Origin: Antilocapra americana
Taxonomy: Eukaryota > Chordata > Mammalia > Artiodactyla > Antilocapridae
DNA: 64,000 bases
Assembly (NCBI GenBank): GCA_007570785.1
Contig: ML664157.1
Span: 5,789,424-5,853,423, forward strand
Reading direction: 5' to 3'
Shown here: positions 37,863 to 49,856 of the stretch, one piece after another
How the letters are laid out: each line of letters begins with the position of its first letter
Position numbering within the stretch: position 1 is the first letter of the stretch
Notes under the pieces: model-generated
Database searches by the model: none
Seen by the model: only the letters and a program-made list of their open reading frames with translations
Told to the model about the DNA's origin: nothing
Made by a program: the position numbers and the translations under genes

Positions 37863-38110
37863 AATGCCTTTAGTGTGTTCTGTGACTTTTTATTATAATT
37901 ATTTTCATAGTTTCAATAAAAATCTTATTTACTAAGGCATGATAAATTAATTGAGGAACAAATGATATTTTTCTCATATGGAAATTTGTCATAGTATACT
38001 CCTTGGTTTCTGTCTTGACTTACAGATTCTCAGACTATCAGATAGGAAAGAATGCCACCTTCTTACAGGACAGGAATCTTGGAGGTCTTAGAGAAAAAGA
38101 AATATGTCTA
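37863..38110 (-). repeat. Right arm of the large inverted repeat
   Basis: Reverse complement of 36939-37182. Similarity stops sharply at both outer ends (about 36939 and 38110) and both inner ends (about 37182 and 37863), as expected for a bounded duplicated unit. I see no terminal motif or flanking duplication that would mark a DNA transposon. Confidence 0.9.
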
Positions 38111-39447
38111 TATTTATCAGCATTGCAGGTAGAACTTAGTAGGGATCCACTGGTTATTTTCTGAAGGCAAGCCTTGTAATAAGTGATTAACTTATGGCCC
38201 TCAGTTCTTTACAAACCCTTCAGAGAGAAATTAAATATCACACTCTAGTTTCATATAGTTTACATTAATCACATTAATAAGAATATTTTTGGTTATTAAT
38301 TACAATAAAATAAAACCATTCAAATAAAGAAAACATCACATTATTGGCACTGAATTAGAAATAGCTATACAAACATCTTTGGTCAAAGTTGCACTTATGT
38401 GGGAATGATATTTGACCAGAAATAGGGACTGAGAGTACAAAATGCATCCTTGCTCTGCTGCCTTTTTTATCAAGCACCTCATATAACAGAAAAAAAGGAA
38501 TTCATATCCTCATAAAACGATAAATTTAAAGCAGTGACATTCTTTTAGAGCATTTTCAAAGTAAGTAAAACCTTGAGCCCTTTTGCTAAGTTGCTATCTC
38601 CCTGACTTTTGAAATACTGATGACTGGAGATATACGATGATCTTTGGCCCTGGCAGATATAAAAATCAAGTGAGCAAACTGCTTTTTTCCCACCTTGAAC
38701 AGAAAACCTATCACTGTGGTAATATTTATGTTTATTTGTTTTGGGTTTTTACTTTCTCTGTTTGTTTGGCTTTCTTTTGATAGCTAGTTATTCTGAAGTC
38801 ATTTTGGTAAAACATTGCAAGAGGGGGGGAAAATTTTTTTAAAATGTTGTGTCCCTCTGAGTTTTCCTTTCCCAGAGATGATGATGTAGTGAGTAGCACA
38901 GTATCACCTGCAGATGGAGCAGGAACCAAAAAATTTCTAGTGATTCAACTGAAATATTTTACTTTGAGTTTGTCTAGTTTAGTTTTATAAATCTGCTTAA
39001 CATATTCACAGTAGATCATTTACTCTTTATTTCTGCATCTTTTCACTGAATTTGTTTCAATAAAATTACTTGCTAAAAATAATTGCTTGGTTTGAATATC
39101 TTTAACAAATGTTAGATCCATCCTTGTTCCAATGATGACAATATTCACTTTGTGATCTTTCTGGGAAACATTTTTTTTAAAGATAGTTTTAAACTTTCCA
39201 GAATGTGATTCCAAAATAGCTTGATTTTCAATTGTATAGCAAATGAGCCAGTAAGAAAAATGAGAGGTTGTCAGTGATTCTTAATCCCTTATGTACACTA
39301 AAATCTTTGAAAGTAGTATTAGTATGTTCTGGATTCAAAAGAAAAATTAAAACTATCTCTTCATGGGAAGAAAGGATAATCTGGGGGACTCCACTGCCTC
39401 TCAGTGGTTCATCTAATATTTTACTCAATGAAAAAATGTTTTATAAA
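38111..39447. other. Unassigned AT-rich sequence
   Basis: Nothing recognised. Short open frames here on both strands have no family resemblance. Confidence 0.4.
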
Positions 39448-39460
39448 ATAAAAAATCTAA

Positions 39461-40818
39461 GTTCAGTTCAGTTCAGTTGGTCAGTCATGTCCGACTCCAT
39501 GTCACTCCTTGTGACTCCATGGACTGCAGCGTGCCAGGCTTCCCTGTCCATCACCAACTCCCAGAGCTTACTCAAACTTGATCCATCAAGTCAGTGATCC
39601 CATCCAACTATTTCATCCTCCATCGTCCCCTTCTCCTCCCACCTTAAATCTTTCCCAGCATCAGGGTGTTTTCCAATGAGTCAGTTCTTCGAATCAGGTG
39701 GCCAAAGTATTGGAGTTTCAGCTTCAGCATCAGTCCTTCCAATGAATATTCAGGAATGATTTTCTTTAGGACTGACTGGTTAGATCTCCTTGAAGCCCAA
39801 GGGACTCTCAAAAGTCTTCTCCAACACCACAGTTCAAAAGCATCAATTCGACGGCACTCAGCTTTCTTTATAGTCCAACTCTCACATCCATACATGACTA
39901 CTGGAAAAACCATAGCTTTGACTAGACGGACCTTTGTTGGTGAAGGAATGTCTCTGCTGTCTAGGTAGGTCATAGCTTTTCTTCCAAGGAGCAAGTGTCT
40001 TTTAATTTCATGGTGGCAGTCACCATCTGCAGTGATTTTGGAGCCCAGAAAAATAAAGTCTGTCACTGTTTCCACTGCTTCCCCATCTATTTGCCATGAA
40101 GTGATGGGATCGGATGCCATGATCTTAGTTTTCTGAATGTTGAGTTTTAAGCCATCTTTTTCACTCTCCTCTTTCACTTTCATTAAGAGGCTCTTTAGTT
40201 TTTCTTCGATTTCTGCCACAAGGATGGTGTCATCTGTGAATCTGAGGTTATTGCTATTTCTCCTGGCAATCTTGATCCCAGCTTGTGCTTCATCCAGTCT
40301 GGCATTTTGCATGATGTACTCTGCGTATAAGTTAAATAAGCAGGGTGACAATATACAGCCTTGACCTACTCCTTTCCCAATTTGGAACCAGTCTTTTGTT
40401 CCATGTGGTTCTAACTGTTGCTTCTTGACCTGCATACAGGTTTCTCAAAAGGCAGTAAGGTGATCTGGTATTCCCATCTCTTTCAGAATTTTCCAGTTTG
40501 TTGTTATCCACAGAGTCAAAGGCTTTGGCATAGACAATAAAGCAGAAGTAGATGTTTTTCTGAAACTCTCTTGCATTTTCAATGATCCAACGGATGTTGG
40601 CAATTTGATCTCTGGTTCCTCTGCCTTTTCTGAAACCAGCTTGAACATCTGTAAGTTCATGGTTCATGTACTGTTGAAGCCTAGCTTGTAAAATTTTGAG
40701 CATTACTTGCTAGTGTGTGAGATGAGTGCAACGGTGTGATAGTTTGAACATTCTTTGGCATTGCCTTACTTTGGGATTGGAATAAACACTGACCTTTTCC
40801 AGTCCTGTGGCCACTGCT
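39461..40818 (-). mobile_element. BovB LINE, 5' truncated, reverse
   Basis: About 1.36 kb of the BovB 3' half. The minus frame at 39644-40435 stays open for 263 codons through the second half of the reverse transcriptase (GKGVGQGCILSPCLFNLYAE, IQKTKIMASDPITSWQIDG, LVKAMVFPVVMYGCESWTIK), and an upstream piece lies at 40332-40703 in another frame. The catalytic YADD is altered to FTDD at 40229-40240. The gttcagttcagttcag tail is at left. The element is dead although a long frame survives. Confidence 0.95.
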
Positions 40819-40922
40819 AATCTAAAATTTAGAAAATCTAAAATTTACAGTAATTGATTTTTCAGAATTTTTTTACCTCATTGAATTCCTGAGAATAATG
40901 GTAATGTAAATTATCTTGCATT

Positions 40923-41135
40923 AAATAAGTAAGTAAAGTCACTCAGTCATATCCAACTCTTTGCCACCCATGGACTGTAGCCTACCAGGCTCCTCTGTTA
41001 ATGGAATTTTCCAGGCAAGAGTACTGGAGTGGGTTGCCCTTTCCTTCTCCAGGGGATATTCCTGACCCAGGGATCGAACCCAGGTCTCCAGCATTGCAGA
41101 CAGACGCTTTACCATCTGAGCCACCAGGGAAGCCC
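40923..41135 (-). mobile_element. Bov-tA SINE with exact target-site duplication
   Basis: Complete reverse Bov-tA ending gagccaccagggaagccc. The 11-mer tatcttgcatt is identical on both sides (40912-40922 and 41136-41146), so the insertion is fairly recent. Confidence 0.95.
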
Positions 41136-41418
41136 TATCTTGCATTGTGTGTATATATATATATCCTCCCTGATTGAATAGCAGAAGCCATGATATTTTG
41201 TAGAAAGAGTTTTGTAGTCTCATTTCCCTGGAGCAGGAATGTAGGAGGTTACATGTAAAAGAGGCACTGATATGCTATGAAGAAGATGGTCAAGTCAGGC
41301 TGAGTAGAGGGCATAGTTAACATGGAAAATCTCCTCTCTGAATGCTTGTTGTTCTGAGTCCAGGCATTACAAAGTTTTGTTGGTTTTTTTGATACATATT
41401 TTGGTATCCTGGCAGTGG

Positions 41419-41632
41419 TGGTGGTGGTGGTTTATTTGCTAAGTCATGTCCAATTCCTGAAGCCACATGGACTGTAGCCTGCCAGGCTCCTCTGTCCATG
41501 GGATTTCCCAGGCAAGAATATTGGAGTGGCTTGCCTTTTCTTTCACCAGGGGATCTTTCCAACTCAGGGATTTAACCCCAGATTTCCTGCATTGCAGGCA
41601 GATTCTTTACCAACTGAACTACCAGGGAAGGA
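41419..41632 (-). mobile_element. Bov-tA SINE with a GGT tail repeat
   Basis: Reverse Bov-tA with a (GGT)n run at its tail end (about 41414-41431). The words tatcctggcag before and gatcctgacag after it suggest a diverged target-site duplication. Confidence 0.92.
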
Positions 41633-42141
41633 TCCTGACAGTAAATCCGATGAATCAGAGATGTAAAAGTTCACTTTTAGAGCCCTGCCTGTAAAGATGG
41701 CTTAATTCAACTTTGATGTGTATATTTCTAGAAGCCAGGAACTTCTAGAAAGACAGAGACAAAACTTGATTTCAGTCATCAAGGAGTTTATCATTCACTA
41801 TAAAAAAGTGATTACTTCACTTTTGTCCCCTTACCATTACCAGGCATTTGGTGATTGGTTGAATAATCAAAACTGTCAACTATTTCTTCTTTTTATAGTG
41901 CAGTTTTACAGTCTGCTGAAAGATATAATGCCAAAAATAGTGACAAAGTGTAAAAAAAACAGGTATCAAAAATCTCTGGGGTTACTCTATATTGGATAAG
42001 GATCCACGGTGTGATGTCTGATTAAGGTTTTAGAGAAATGTCTTATACTATGATCTTCGAAGCATAATTTATTCAAGACTTCAATGATTATAAGTCCTAA
42101 AGTAGACTTAACTGGAAACAAGCACTATGTTGAAGGGATAA
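41633..42141. other. Unassigned sequence
   Basis: No gene or repeat recognised. The 93-codon frame at 41718-41999 has no family resemblance. Confidence 0.4.
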
Positions 42142-42246
42142 TCTTTTTTTAAAAAATATATTTATTTATTTATTTTCTTTACATTCTTGTGTTGATTTTG
42201 CCATACATTGACATGAATTCGCCATGGGTATACATGTGTTCCCCTT
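42142..42246 (-). mobile_element. Very short L1 3' end, reverse
   Basis: About 105 bp: T-rich left end, then gtgttgattttgccatacat, tgacatgaattcgccatggg. This is the last part of a young ruminant L1 3' UTR in reverse, extremely 5' truncated. Confidence 0.8.
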
Positions 42247-42573
42247 TAATCTTAAGTCTTTAAAAATTCACTATAAGAAATGTTCTAGAATTTGAAGAAG
42301 CAAGGTGTTGTGAAAAAGGATTAGGAAAAAAGAAAATGCACTGAGTAATTATTTATCAAGTGCACTTTTTGGTACTGAGAATCAGTAGATTAGAAATAGA
42401 TAAATATTGTCAAAGGGCAGCCAGGGACCTGTTATTTCTGCCTCTATCATCTAACACAGAACAAGGAATGTCACATGGTGATGAGAAAAGAAAAAATCAG
42501 AGGATAATCCTAAGTGACTGAGCAACTACCCTGCCTCCCAAATGAATTTTAAAGTGTAAATAATTGAGTTTAC
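42247..42573. other. Unassigned sequence
   Basis: Nothing I can support. Confidence 0.4.
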
Positions 42574-42700
42574 CTGGGAGTCTTCCCAGGTAGCACTAGT
42601 GGTAAAGAACCCATCTGCCAGTGCAGGAGATATAAGAGATGCAGTTTTGATCCTTAGATTGGGAAGATCCCCTGGAGAAGGAAATGGCAGCATGACTGCA
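42574..42700 (+). mobile_element. Bov-tA SINE, partial
   Basis: Forward head: gggagtcttcccaggtagca, gtggtaaagaacccatctgc, gaagatcccctggagaagga. It stops after atggcagcatgactgca. Confidence 0.88.
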
Positions 42701-43502
42701 TTGAATTAACAAAAGTAAAACTTCCCCTTATGGACAATTATGCAAGAACAAGAGCTAAGTGACATTTTATTATAGCAAAGAGAGATTTTTTTTTTTAAAT
42801 ATTTGAGCCTTGTGACAGTAAGTTTACTTCTGAAATAAAAAATCTGGATCTTTGGAAGAGCAATCACCATATAATTCATTATTAATGACAAAGAGCTAGA
42901 TGACATCGTATAGAATGTTCAAAGCAGAAGACAACTGAACAGGGAGCAGAATCTTGGGGCTACAAATGAAGGGGAATACAATTTGTCACCCCAAAATATG
43001 CCACTTTGGCATAAGGATTATTTTGAGCTGAAGGTAATTTCGAAACAGCAGATGCAGAAAGGGCTCTCTGCCCTCCCCCATTTGGTGTAATCAGGGGAAA
43101 CATGTGCCATTAGAAAAATGCCCTCTCTGCATTGAAAGAGGAGAGCACTCTTACCACTGGAAATAAGTCTACAGGGAGATAAGTTTGCATAAACTACCTA
43201 ACTATAATAACCCTTACCCTTTCTTATTTCCCCTCACATATTGTCTAGTCATTTCTCCACAGTTTATTAGTTCTAGAAGCTTAATTATTTGGGAATATAG
43301 TGCAATGACTAATTTAGTACAATGACTAAAAAGCTTAAATTTTTATATGAATATGATGCTATGTATGTGATTGACTGAAATGCAGGAGAAATTGGGCTTT
43401 ACAAGAAAACCACTTAATTACAAATTTAGATGATTTTTCTCTAGCGTTAAGCTACCTTTTAGGCTTGGGTTGGGTAAAACTTTATAGTGTTACCAGACGT
43501 GT
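42701..43502. other. Unassigned sequence
   Basis: No gene or repeat recognised. Confidence 0.4.
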
Positions 43503-43680
43503 TAGTTTTCATTCAGCGGTGTCCGACTCTTTGCAACCCCATGAGTGGTAGCTCATCAGGCTCTCCTGTCCATAGAATTCTCTAGGCAAAAATAGTGGAG
43601 TGATTTGCCATGTCCTCCTCCAGGGGATCGTCCCAATCTGGGATTGAACCTGGGTCTTCTGTGCTGCAGGCAAATTCTTT
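43503..43680 (-). mobile_element. Bov-tA SINE, head-truncated
   Basis: Reverse unit (gtgtccgactctttgcaacc, then ggggatcgtcccaatctggg) that stops at gcaggcaaattctt, before the usual tRNA-like head. A T-run and an (ATT)n run (about 43711-43732) follow. Confidence 0.92.
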
Positions 43681-43760
43681 TTTTTTTTTCTGGTGGGACA
43701 GGTCTTTATTATTATTATTATTATTATTATTTATTGTAACAAATTCAATGAAGACTTTTT

Positions 43761-44321
43761 ACTTTACAATATTGTGTTGATTTTGCCGTACATTGACATG
43801 AATCCGCCATGGGTGTACATGCGTTCCCCTTCCAGAGTCCCCCTCCCACCTCCCTCCCGAGTCCATCCCTCTGGGTCTTCCTGGTGCACCAGCCCTGAGC
43901 ACCCTGTATCATGCATTGAACCTGGGCTGGCAATTTGTTTCGCATATGATAATTTACATGCTTCAATGCCGATCTCCCATATCATCCCTCCCTTGCCCTC
44001 TCCCACAGAGTCCAAAAGACTGATCTATACATCTGTGTTTTTTTTGCTGTCTCACATACAGGATTATCGTTACCATCTTTCTAAATTCCATATATGTGCG
44101 TTAGTATACTGTATTGTTGTTTTTCCTTCTGGCTTACTTTGCTCTGTATAATAGGCTCCAGTTTCATCCACTTCATTAGAACTGATTCGAATGTATTCTA
44201 TTTAATGGCTGAGTAATATTCCATTGTGTATATGTACCACAGCTTCCTTATCCATTCATCTGCTGATGGACATCGAGGTTGCTTCCATGTCCTGGCTATT
44301 GTAAACAGTGCTGCGATGAAC
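43761..44321 (-). mobile_element. Young ruminant L1 3' end, reverse
   Basis: Reverse L1 3' UTR and ORF2 end: ttttgccgtacattgacatg, a C-rich block, then ctgagtaatattccattgtg. It is cut at gtaaacagtgctgcgatgaac. The 9-mer agacttttt lies at both ends (43752-43760 and 44322-44330), which sets the likely element boundaries. Confidence 0.92.
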
Positions 44322-44330
44322 AGACTTTTT

Positions 44331-44759
44331 CCACTGGGTTCTTCCAGGTCCTTATGACTTTATGCATCAGGGTTTCTAGGAAAGAGAGAAGCTCTTTTAT
44401 ATATTGGACGTGATTATGACAGGACTCAGCTAAATCAGCCACAGGACATAATCTCAGACACAAATTCATAAGCATGGAAATTATAAATTCAAAGAGAGAG
44501 AGAGTCTGTGCTTGCTTGTAGGGGTCCCTCTAATTTTTAATAAAGATAGCAGTAGAGCTCTAGGCCTTTTAAACATAGGAAGTTGCAAAATCTTTCCCCA
44601 TGAGTAATTTTTTAGAGTTTTATTCATTCAAACTTCTGTGTGGAGGAGTGAGGCTTATTGTAATCTGCAAACACTTGTGTAATTCCCAGACAACAGTAGA
44701 AATAAATGACTTCTATATGTAATAAGCTCTGATGTATCCAAAGTAGAGATTATGTGTAT
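44331..44759. other. Unassigned sequence
   Basis: No gene or repeat recognised. Confidence 0.4.
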
Positions 44760-44763
44760 TAAT

Positions 44764-46072
44764 GTTACCAAATTGCAAGTCTGTGTGCCCGACACATGGT
44801 GAGGCCAAACAATACCAAAACATCATAGTTTGGAACACAGAAGGGTTTACTGAGGGCCATGCAAGGAGATGGATGGCTCATGCCCTAAAAATCCCCAAAC
44901 TTCCCAAAAGCTTTCAGCAAAGCCTTTTTATAGGAGAGGCGAGAGAGGGGTGTGGTTAGTTGTTGCAAACTTCTTGGTGTCAGATCCCTTGCTTTTGAGG
45001 TCAGGTTGTAGTGGCGGTTGCAGATGGGAAGCAAGGCATAAAGGGGCCTTTCCCTCCCTGGCACCAGCCTGCATGCTATGTTGAGACAGGCAGCAGTTAT
45101 GACAGTCCTACTCAGCCATTGGTTGGGCATCCTGGTGGGCCCCTCCTCCCAACCAAGTGAGCAGCTGTCAACCAGCAACCAGTTAAAGCCCTGCTCTGTC
45201 ATTGGTCAGTGCCACTGAAAGTCACCCCCCCCCCCCGCCCCCATGTATATAAAAGGACACTGAATCTTGACTGGGATGAGCAGGCTGTTAGAGAACCTAG
45301 TCTGGCATCTCCTGGGTCTGCTGGCCTTCCAATTAAAGTCATCATTTCTTGCTCCAACAACCCATCTCCCAATTTTATTGGCCTGTCATGTGACAAGCAG
45401 AATGAGCTTGGGCTCAGTAACAAGGTCACGGTCAGATCATGCTCTTCCTGCAAATCTCTATCAAACAATGCTATTCTCTGAAGGGCAAGGTTCCAAGGCA
45501 CAACTTTTGCCCTTTGAGGTCAGGGTTCTGGCTAAGAGGAGGCAGATCTCAGTTGGCGGCTCCCTCAGGGCCACGTTCCCCAGACTCTGCAGTTACAATT
45601 CGGAGAGAGCGACGGGGTGGGGGATGGGGAAGGGTAAGTTCCTCAGACTGCAGCCCAGGTAGACGGCCACTGCCATTAAGTTGCAGAGACAGGACTGAGG
45701 GAGAGCTTCACTGCTGCCTCAAGGCCTGGGCTGTGGCTGGTGGGTGCCCCTGGCGAGGGCTCAGGAGCCCTGCAGGACAGAGGTCTCAGCCTGGTCCCTC
45801 AGCTGGCCTGACGGCCCGTGAGTTGGAGGGCCCCCGAGGAGACCAGGATCTGCCTCTTACCTCACTTTGAGCTTGCCAACCACCACTCTCCTCAACCGTT
45901 GGCTGAATCCTTCTCTAAGGGTTGCTCATTGACATTTGGTTGCTTGTGGGAGGGACCCCCTGGGATGCTGATCAATGGCTGGGTAGGACCCATTGCGAGG
46001 TAACAGGGTGCAGAGTAATGGCACACAGCAACGGCTGCCTTCTAAGGGTTGTACTCTTTGTGCCCAGTTACA
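44764..46072 (+). repeat. ERV LTR-like segment, 3' boundary uncertain
   Basis: GC-richer segment that begins tgttaccaaattgc. It has a reverse CCAAT-type box (ccattgg, about 45116-45122), a TATA box (tatataaaa, 45246-45254) and an ATTAAA signal (45332-45337), in promoter-to-poly-A order. Two ends are possible. An LTR of about 659 bp ending ...cagtaaca at 45422 gives a perfect 6-bp terminal inverted repeat (tgttac/gtaaca). Ending at 46072 gives a 4-bp direct repeat ttaa on both sides (44760-44763 and 46073-46076). In the first case 45423 onward could be viral leader. No gag, pol or env text is visible; the 143-codon frame at 45439-45870 shows none. Confidence 0.6.
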
Positions 46073-46076
46073 TTAA

Positions 46077-47019
46077 GAGAGGCTTTATTGCTGCCTGGGC
46101 CATTTAAACATCATACCCACCATAACTAGATGGCATCTTTTAAACTGTTTTCAGGCCTTTTAACTCTGAAATTCAACTGATGCCAGGTTCCTGGAGAGTT
46201 GATTAGAGAAAACTTCTTGCATTTATTTCAGAAGTGGCTTCAAAGAATTCTACTGAGAAGCAGCACATCTCTTTAATAGTTTAAATAATTTCATCTTTTC
46301 ATTATGAATAGTAAAAGTCTAGTTCCTCTAAAATCCCTTTTTTAGAACATTTCTTGGCCTACCAATAATCATGTCACTTTTTTTTTCTGCCTGTTAGTAC
46401 TGAGTGTACACTAAGTCACTCACTATACTAAATCTACCTTCACATATTTGACTTACAACAACCAAGTTAGTCTTACATACATATGTGAAAACTCAAGATA
46501 TGAAGAATTTTACAAGACTTTGCTAGATTCCTCAAATTACAACTCACTAAAATTAATAAAAAGTGAGGAAATTGAATTTGTAATATCCATAATATTAGAG
46601 GAAAAAAAGTTAAAAAAAAATCTCTCTTTTAGGTAGATGATGATGACACAACAGTACTTACCAAACAAATACGGACTGTGGTATAGGAATTACTGTTAGG
46701 GAATTCTCATAGTCCAGTCGCATTTCTTTTAGCTCCTTTTATAGTCCACTTCTGTTTTATTTAGCAATGTGTATTTTTGAAAATGAATAAAGTTTCTTAC
46801 AACATTAAAAGTGGGGCTTCTAAATTTGGAGACTGCCATAGGTTAATAGTTGCTTTTGAAACTCTGTCAGCACATTTATCGCCTTTAGAAATTTTGTCCT
46901 TCTGGTCTATATGAGTCTTCCATTACATCACTGACACCTGAGTAGGCAGCTATAAAGCCTCTGATAAAACAGCTGTCACTTTTCTATGGGTTATCTAAGC
47001 TCCAATTGATAGAAAAAAT
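46077..47019. other. Unassigned AT-rich sequence
   Basis: No gene or repeat recognised. Confidence 0.4.
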
Positions 47020-47245
47020 TCTCCCTTCAAGAAATTTACCTGGAATCTTGGAGCACAGTGGTGTGGTGGCAATGACAGTGTCCCTGAGGCACCAGCTGTA
47101 GCGACCTCAGTGCCTGTGAGGGGCCCTGCAACCCTAGGAGGGCCCTCCACCAAGTGGACCAGGCTATGTGCCACAGGCTTCCTTCCAGCCAACAGTTGCC
47201 CCATGGGGCTGCAGCACCCAGGGATTCTTTAAAACATTTCTCCTG
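47020..47245. other. GC-rich island of unknown origin
   Basis: About 225 bp of clearly GC-richer sequence (ggggccctgcaaccctagga, ggccctccaccaagtggacc) with sharp AT-rich borders. The minus strand has a short open frame at 47036-47305 with no family text that I recognise. It could be an LTR or pseudogene fragment. Confidence 0.4.
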
Positions 47246-47639
47246 TTGCCTGGCAAACACCAAACATATATTTATTAATAGTACACATATTCCTTGTAAA
47301 TGCAAAACACAATTATAGCTCTCATGTAACTGCTATTACCCTAGCTGCTTGTGCCAATTTAATTCCAGACCAAAACAGAAAACAAGCACCCCACCCCACC
47401 CCCCAAACCCTTCAAACTTTCAAATTTCAAAGAAGTCACCATAACATTGCTTCAAAGCCAATTTAAATTGTTCAAAGTCTCTTAATCCCAAACCAGAGGA
47501 TGAATTATCATGGGGAATTATCATGCAATTTTTTCCAGCAGATTTTTTGTCTAGTATGCAAATGTTGGGCTCTGTTTTGTACAGTTCTGTATTAGTCCCA
47601 CAAATGACTTTTTTGTGTGTGTGTGGTAAGATGTTTTAC
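47246..47639. other. Unassigned sequence
   Basis: Contains a CA/CCCCA-rich patch near 47388-47405 and a short GT run near 47615. No gene. Confidence 0.4.
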
Positions 47640-47862
47640 TGATTCCTAGATGGCAAGTGGTAAGAATCCACCTGCCGATGCAGGAGATGCAAGAGATGTG
47701 GGTTTGCTCTCTGGGTCAGGAAGATCCCCTGGAGTAGGAAATGGCAACCACTCCAGTACTCTTGCCTGGAAAATCCCATGGACAGAGGAGCCTGGTGGGC
47801 CACTGTCCATAGAATTTCAAAGACTTGGACATGGCTGAGCGACTGAGCACATGAGCACAGAC
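47640..47862 (+). mobile_element. Bov-tA SINE
   Basis: Forward unit: gatggcaagtggtaagaatc, ctgggtcaggaagatcccct, gacagaggagcctggtgggc, then gcgactgagcacatgagcac. Confidence 0.93.
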
Positions 47863-49684
47863 TGTAAAACTCTGTGACATATAGCTGATAACAGATGCCT
47901 CAAGCATTTAGCAAGATTGCAATTTGTCTGCATGGCCTTATGCCCCTGTGAAGCAAAGAATTGTGGCAAAGCCAAATTACAAATCTTTCATGCTCTCTAA
48001 TTGCTGACACTACCAGAAAATCATTACATTGAATGATTACAGATCCCTCCCTGAGTGTGACAAATCTCTCTCTCAGTTTTTGTTTTATAAATGATTTTTA
48101 AAAATGGAGTCCCCAAAGCCTTTAGGAATCCTTTGCCATAGACACTGGATACTAGGTTCTGATATAAGCTAAAGCAATAATAATTAAGATTTATCTGTGA
48201 GAAATGCAGAACATAGATCAACTACAATGAAAAACTTTACAAACAATGATATTGAAATGAGAACAGTTTCAGGGTTAGGAACCACACTGATAATGGAACA
48301 ACAAATATATTTATTTCTTTGAAATTTTGTAGAAAGCCTTAAAGTCACTGACTATTGATATAAAATTAACCTTCCTTCTTTATTGGAGGCATGGGAGTAT
48401 TACAGAATGAGCATTCTTTTTATTTTTTCATTTCATTTAGAGTGAGCATTTTTTAAACTACCCCTTATTTTTCTGCTTCTCTTATAACTGGTTCTAGAGC
48501 TCAAAGTGATGCATTAACCTATTCCAGCTCGGAGTATTTGTCCCACTTAGGGCCACCCTGCCACTCTTTGCAGTATCCCTTTTCTTTCAGACAGCACACA
48601 GTAACCAAATCATGTGCTTTATCCTCCTTGGAGCTCTGCAGACATTCTACCAGAGTATAGAATATGCTAGCTTTTAAGTTGCACAGCAGATCTCTTCCCA
48701 GGAGATCAGGAGAAAGTAAGAAATTTGCACTTCATTCAGAAGACCCGTTTGTATGGAAACCTCAGAGGAAAAGAAACATGGTGGATCCAGTATCTTACAT
48801 TGATTTATCATCAAAAAGAAGTGAGAAATTCTCAAGGAAATTGCAAATTAAGTAGCACCATTATGACCATTTCACTAGTTTCTGCTTCAGAGATTCCTGA
48901 ACTTGTCAATTTTAATTGACTTGTCAATTATTTCCTAGCCTCTGGCCTTTCTTGCTTCCCCTGTTCATTTTCTTGCAATAATTACATTTTCTCTTTGCTT
49001 TCCTTTCTTTCATAGGTTATTCAGAGTAGAAATTGCTTCTTTCAGTAACGAGTTGCAACTAAGCAGCTGACACAGCAGTTTTAAATTTATTCCTTTTTTC
49101 TTTATCCTTTTCCAGGTTGTCCCCCAAGCTAAGTGGTAACTGTTAAGATTTAAGCAGTAGTCTATACTGTCCATCCTCCCACCTTTTCCCTAATTTGAGT
49201 TTGAATAATCAGTAAGAAAGTCAGGACAAAAGTGCTTAAGGCCATAGGGTGACAATGTGTCCTTGAATCCATGCCAATAATTTTTGAGCAAGACTCAATA
49301 AACCACTGATTGAAATTGATGTGGGAATATACACATCTTCTGGATTCACCATTGCAACTTCTCTGAGCTCACTTGTAGCAGAAGTCTTCAACGATCACTC
49401 ATTAGCAACCCCTCTGCCTGGATTTCTAAAGTCCTTAGATCTTCCAGAGTCCTGTGGGTGGGTAGGCGGCAGTGGATAGCTGGCTTCCCTTGACAATCAT
49501 ATTCTTTGATGTGGTGGTCTTCTGAATGTGCTTGTGCCATCAAAGGAACAAAGTCAGCTGGTGGCAGGAGTCCATTCTTTGGCCAGTGCCCATCTCCATG
49601 CATGAGGTTTTAAACTGGAAACATGCACAGAGTACATTAGTGAACACCTAGAGCATTGGGAAAAGAGGTTTTTAAAAAAGTAAA
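47863..49684. other. Unassigned sequence
   Basis: About 1.8 kb with no convincing gene. The small frames at 48664-48919 and 49388-49603 have no family text. Confidence 0.4.
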
Positions 49685-49820
49685 GGACTTCCCTGGAGGT
49701 CCAGTAGTTAAGACTTTGTCTTCCAATGCAGGGGGTATGAGTTCAATTCTAGTCAGAGAGCTAACATCCCACATGCCTCGCAGCTGGGAAACAACAACAA
49801 CAACAACAGCAGCAACCCAA
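49685..49820 (+). mobile_element. tRNA-Glu-derived SINE (CHR-type)
   Basis: ggacttccctggaggtccag, gttaagactttgtcttccaa, then gagttcaattctagtcagag (B-box-like), ending in an (AAC)n tail at about 49789-49808. It is the same family as the piece at 27925, more complete here. Confidence 0.85.
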
Positions 49821-49856
49821 AACATACAACAGAAGCAATATTATAGCAAATTCAAT

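Noticed and set aside
39644..40435. 263-codon frame, the second longest in the window
   Set aside because: BovB reverse-transcriptase text in reverse, with a mutated catalytic box. Not an independent gene.
45439..45870. 143-codon frame in a GC-rich stretch
   Set aside because: It lies within the LTR-like segment. It has no family text, and GC-rich DNA is prone to long chance frames.
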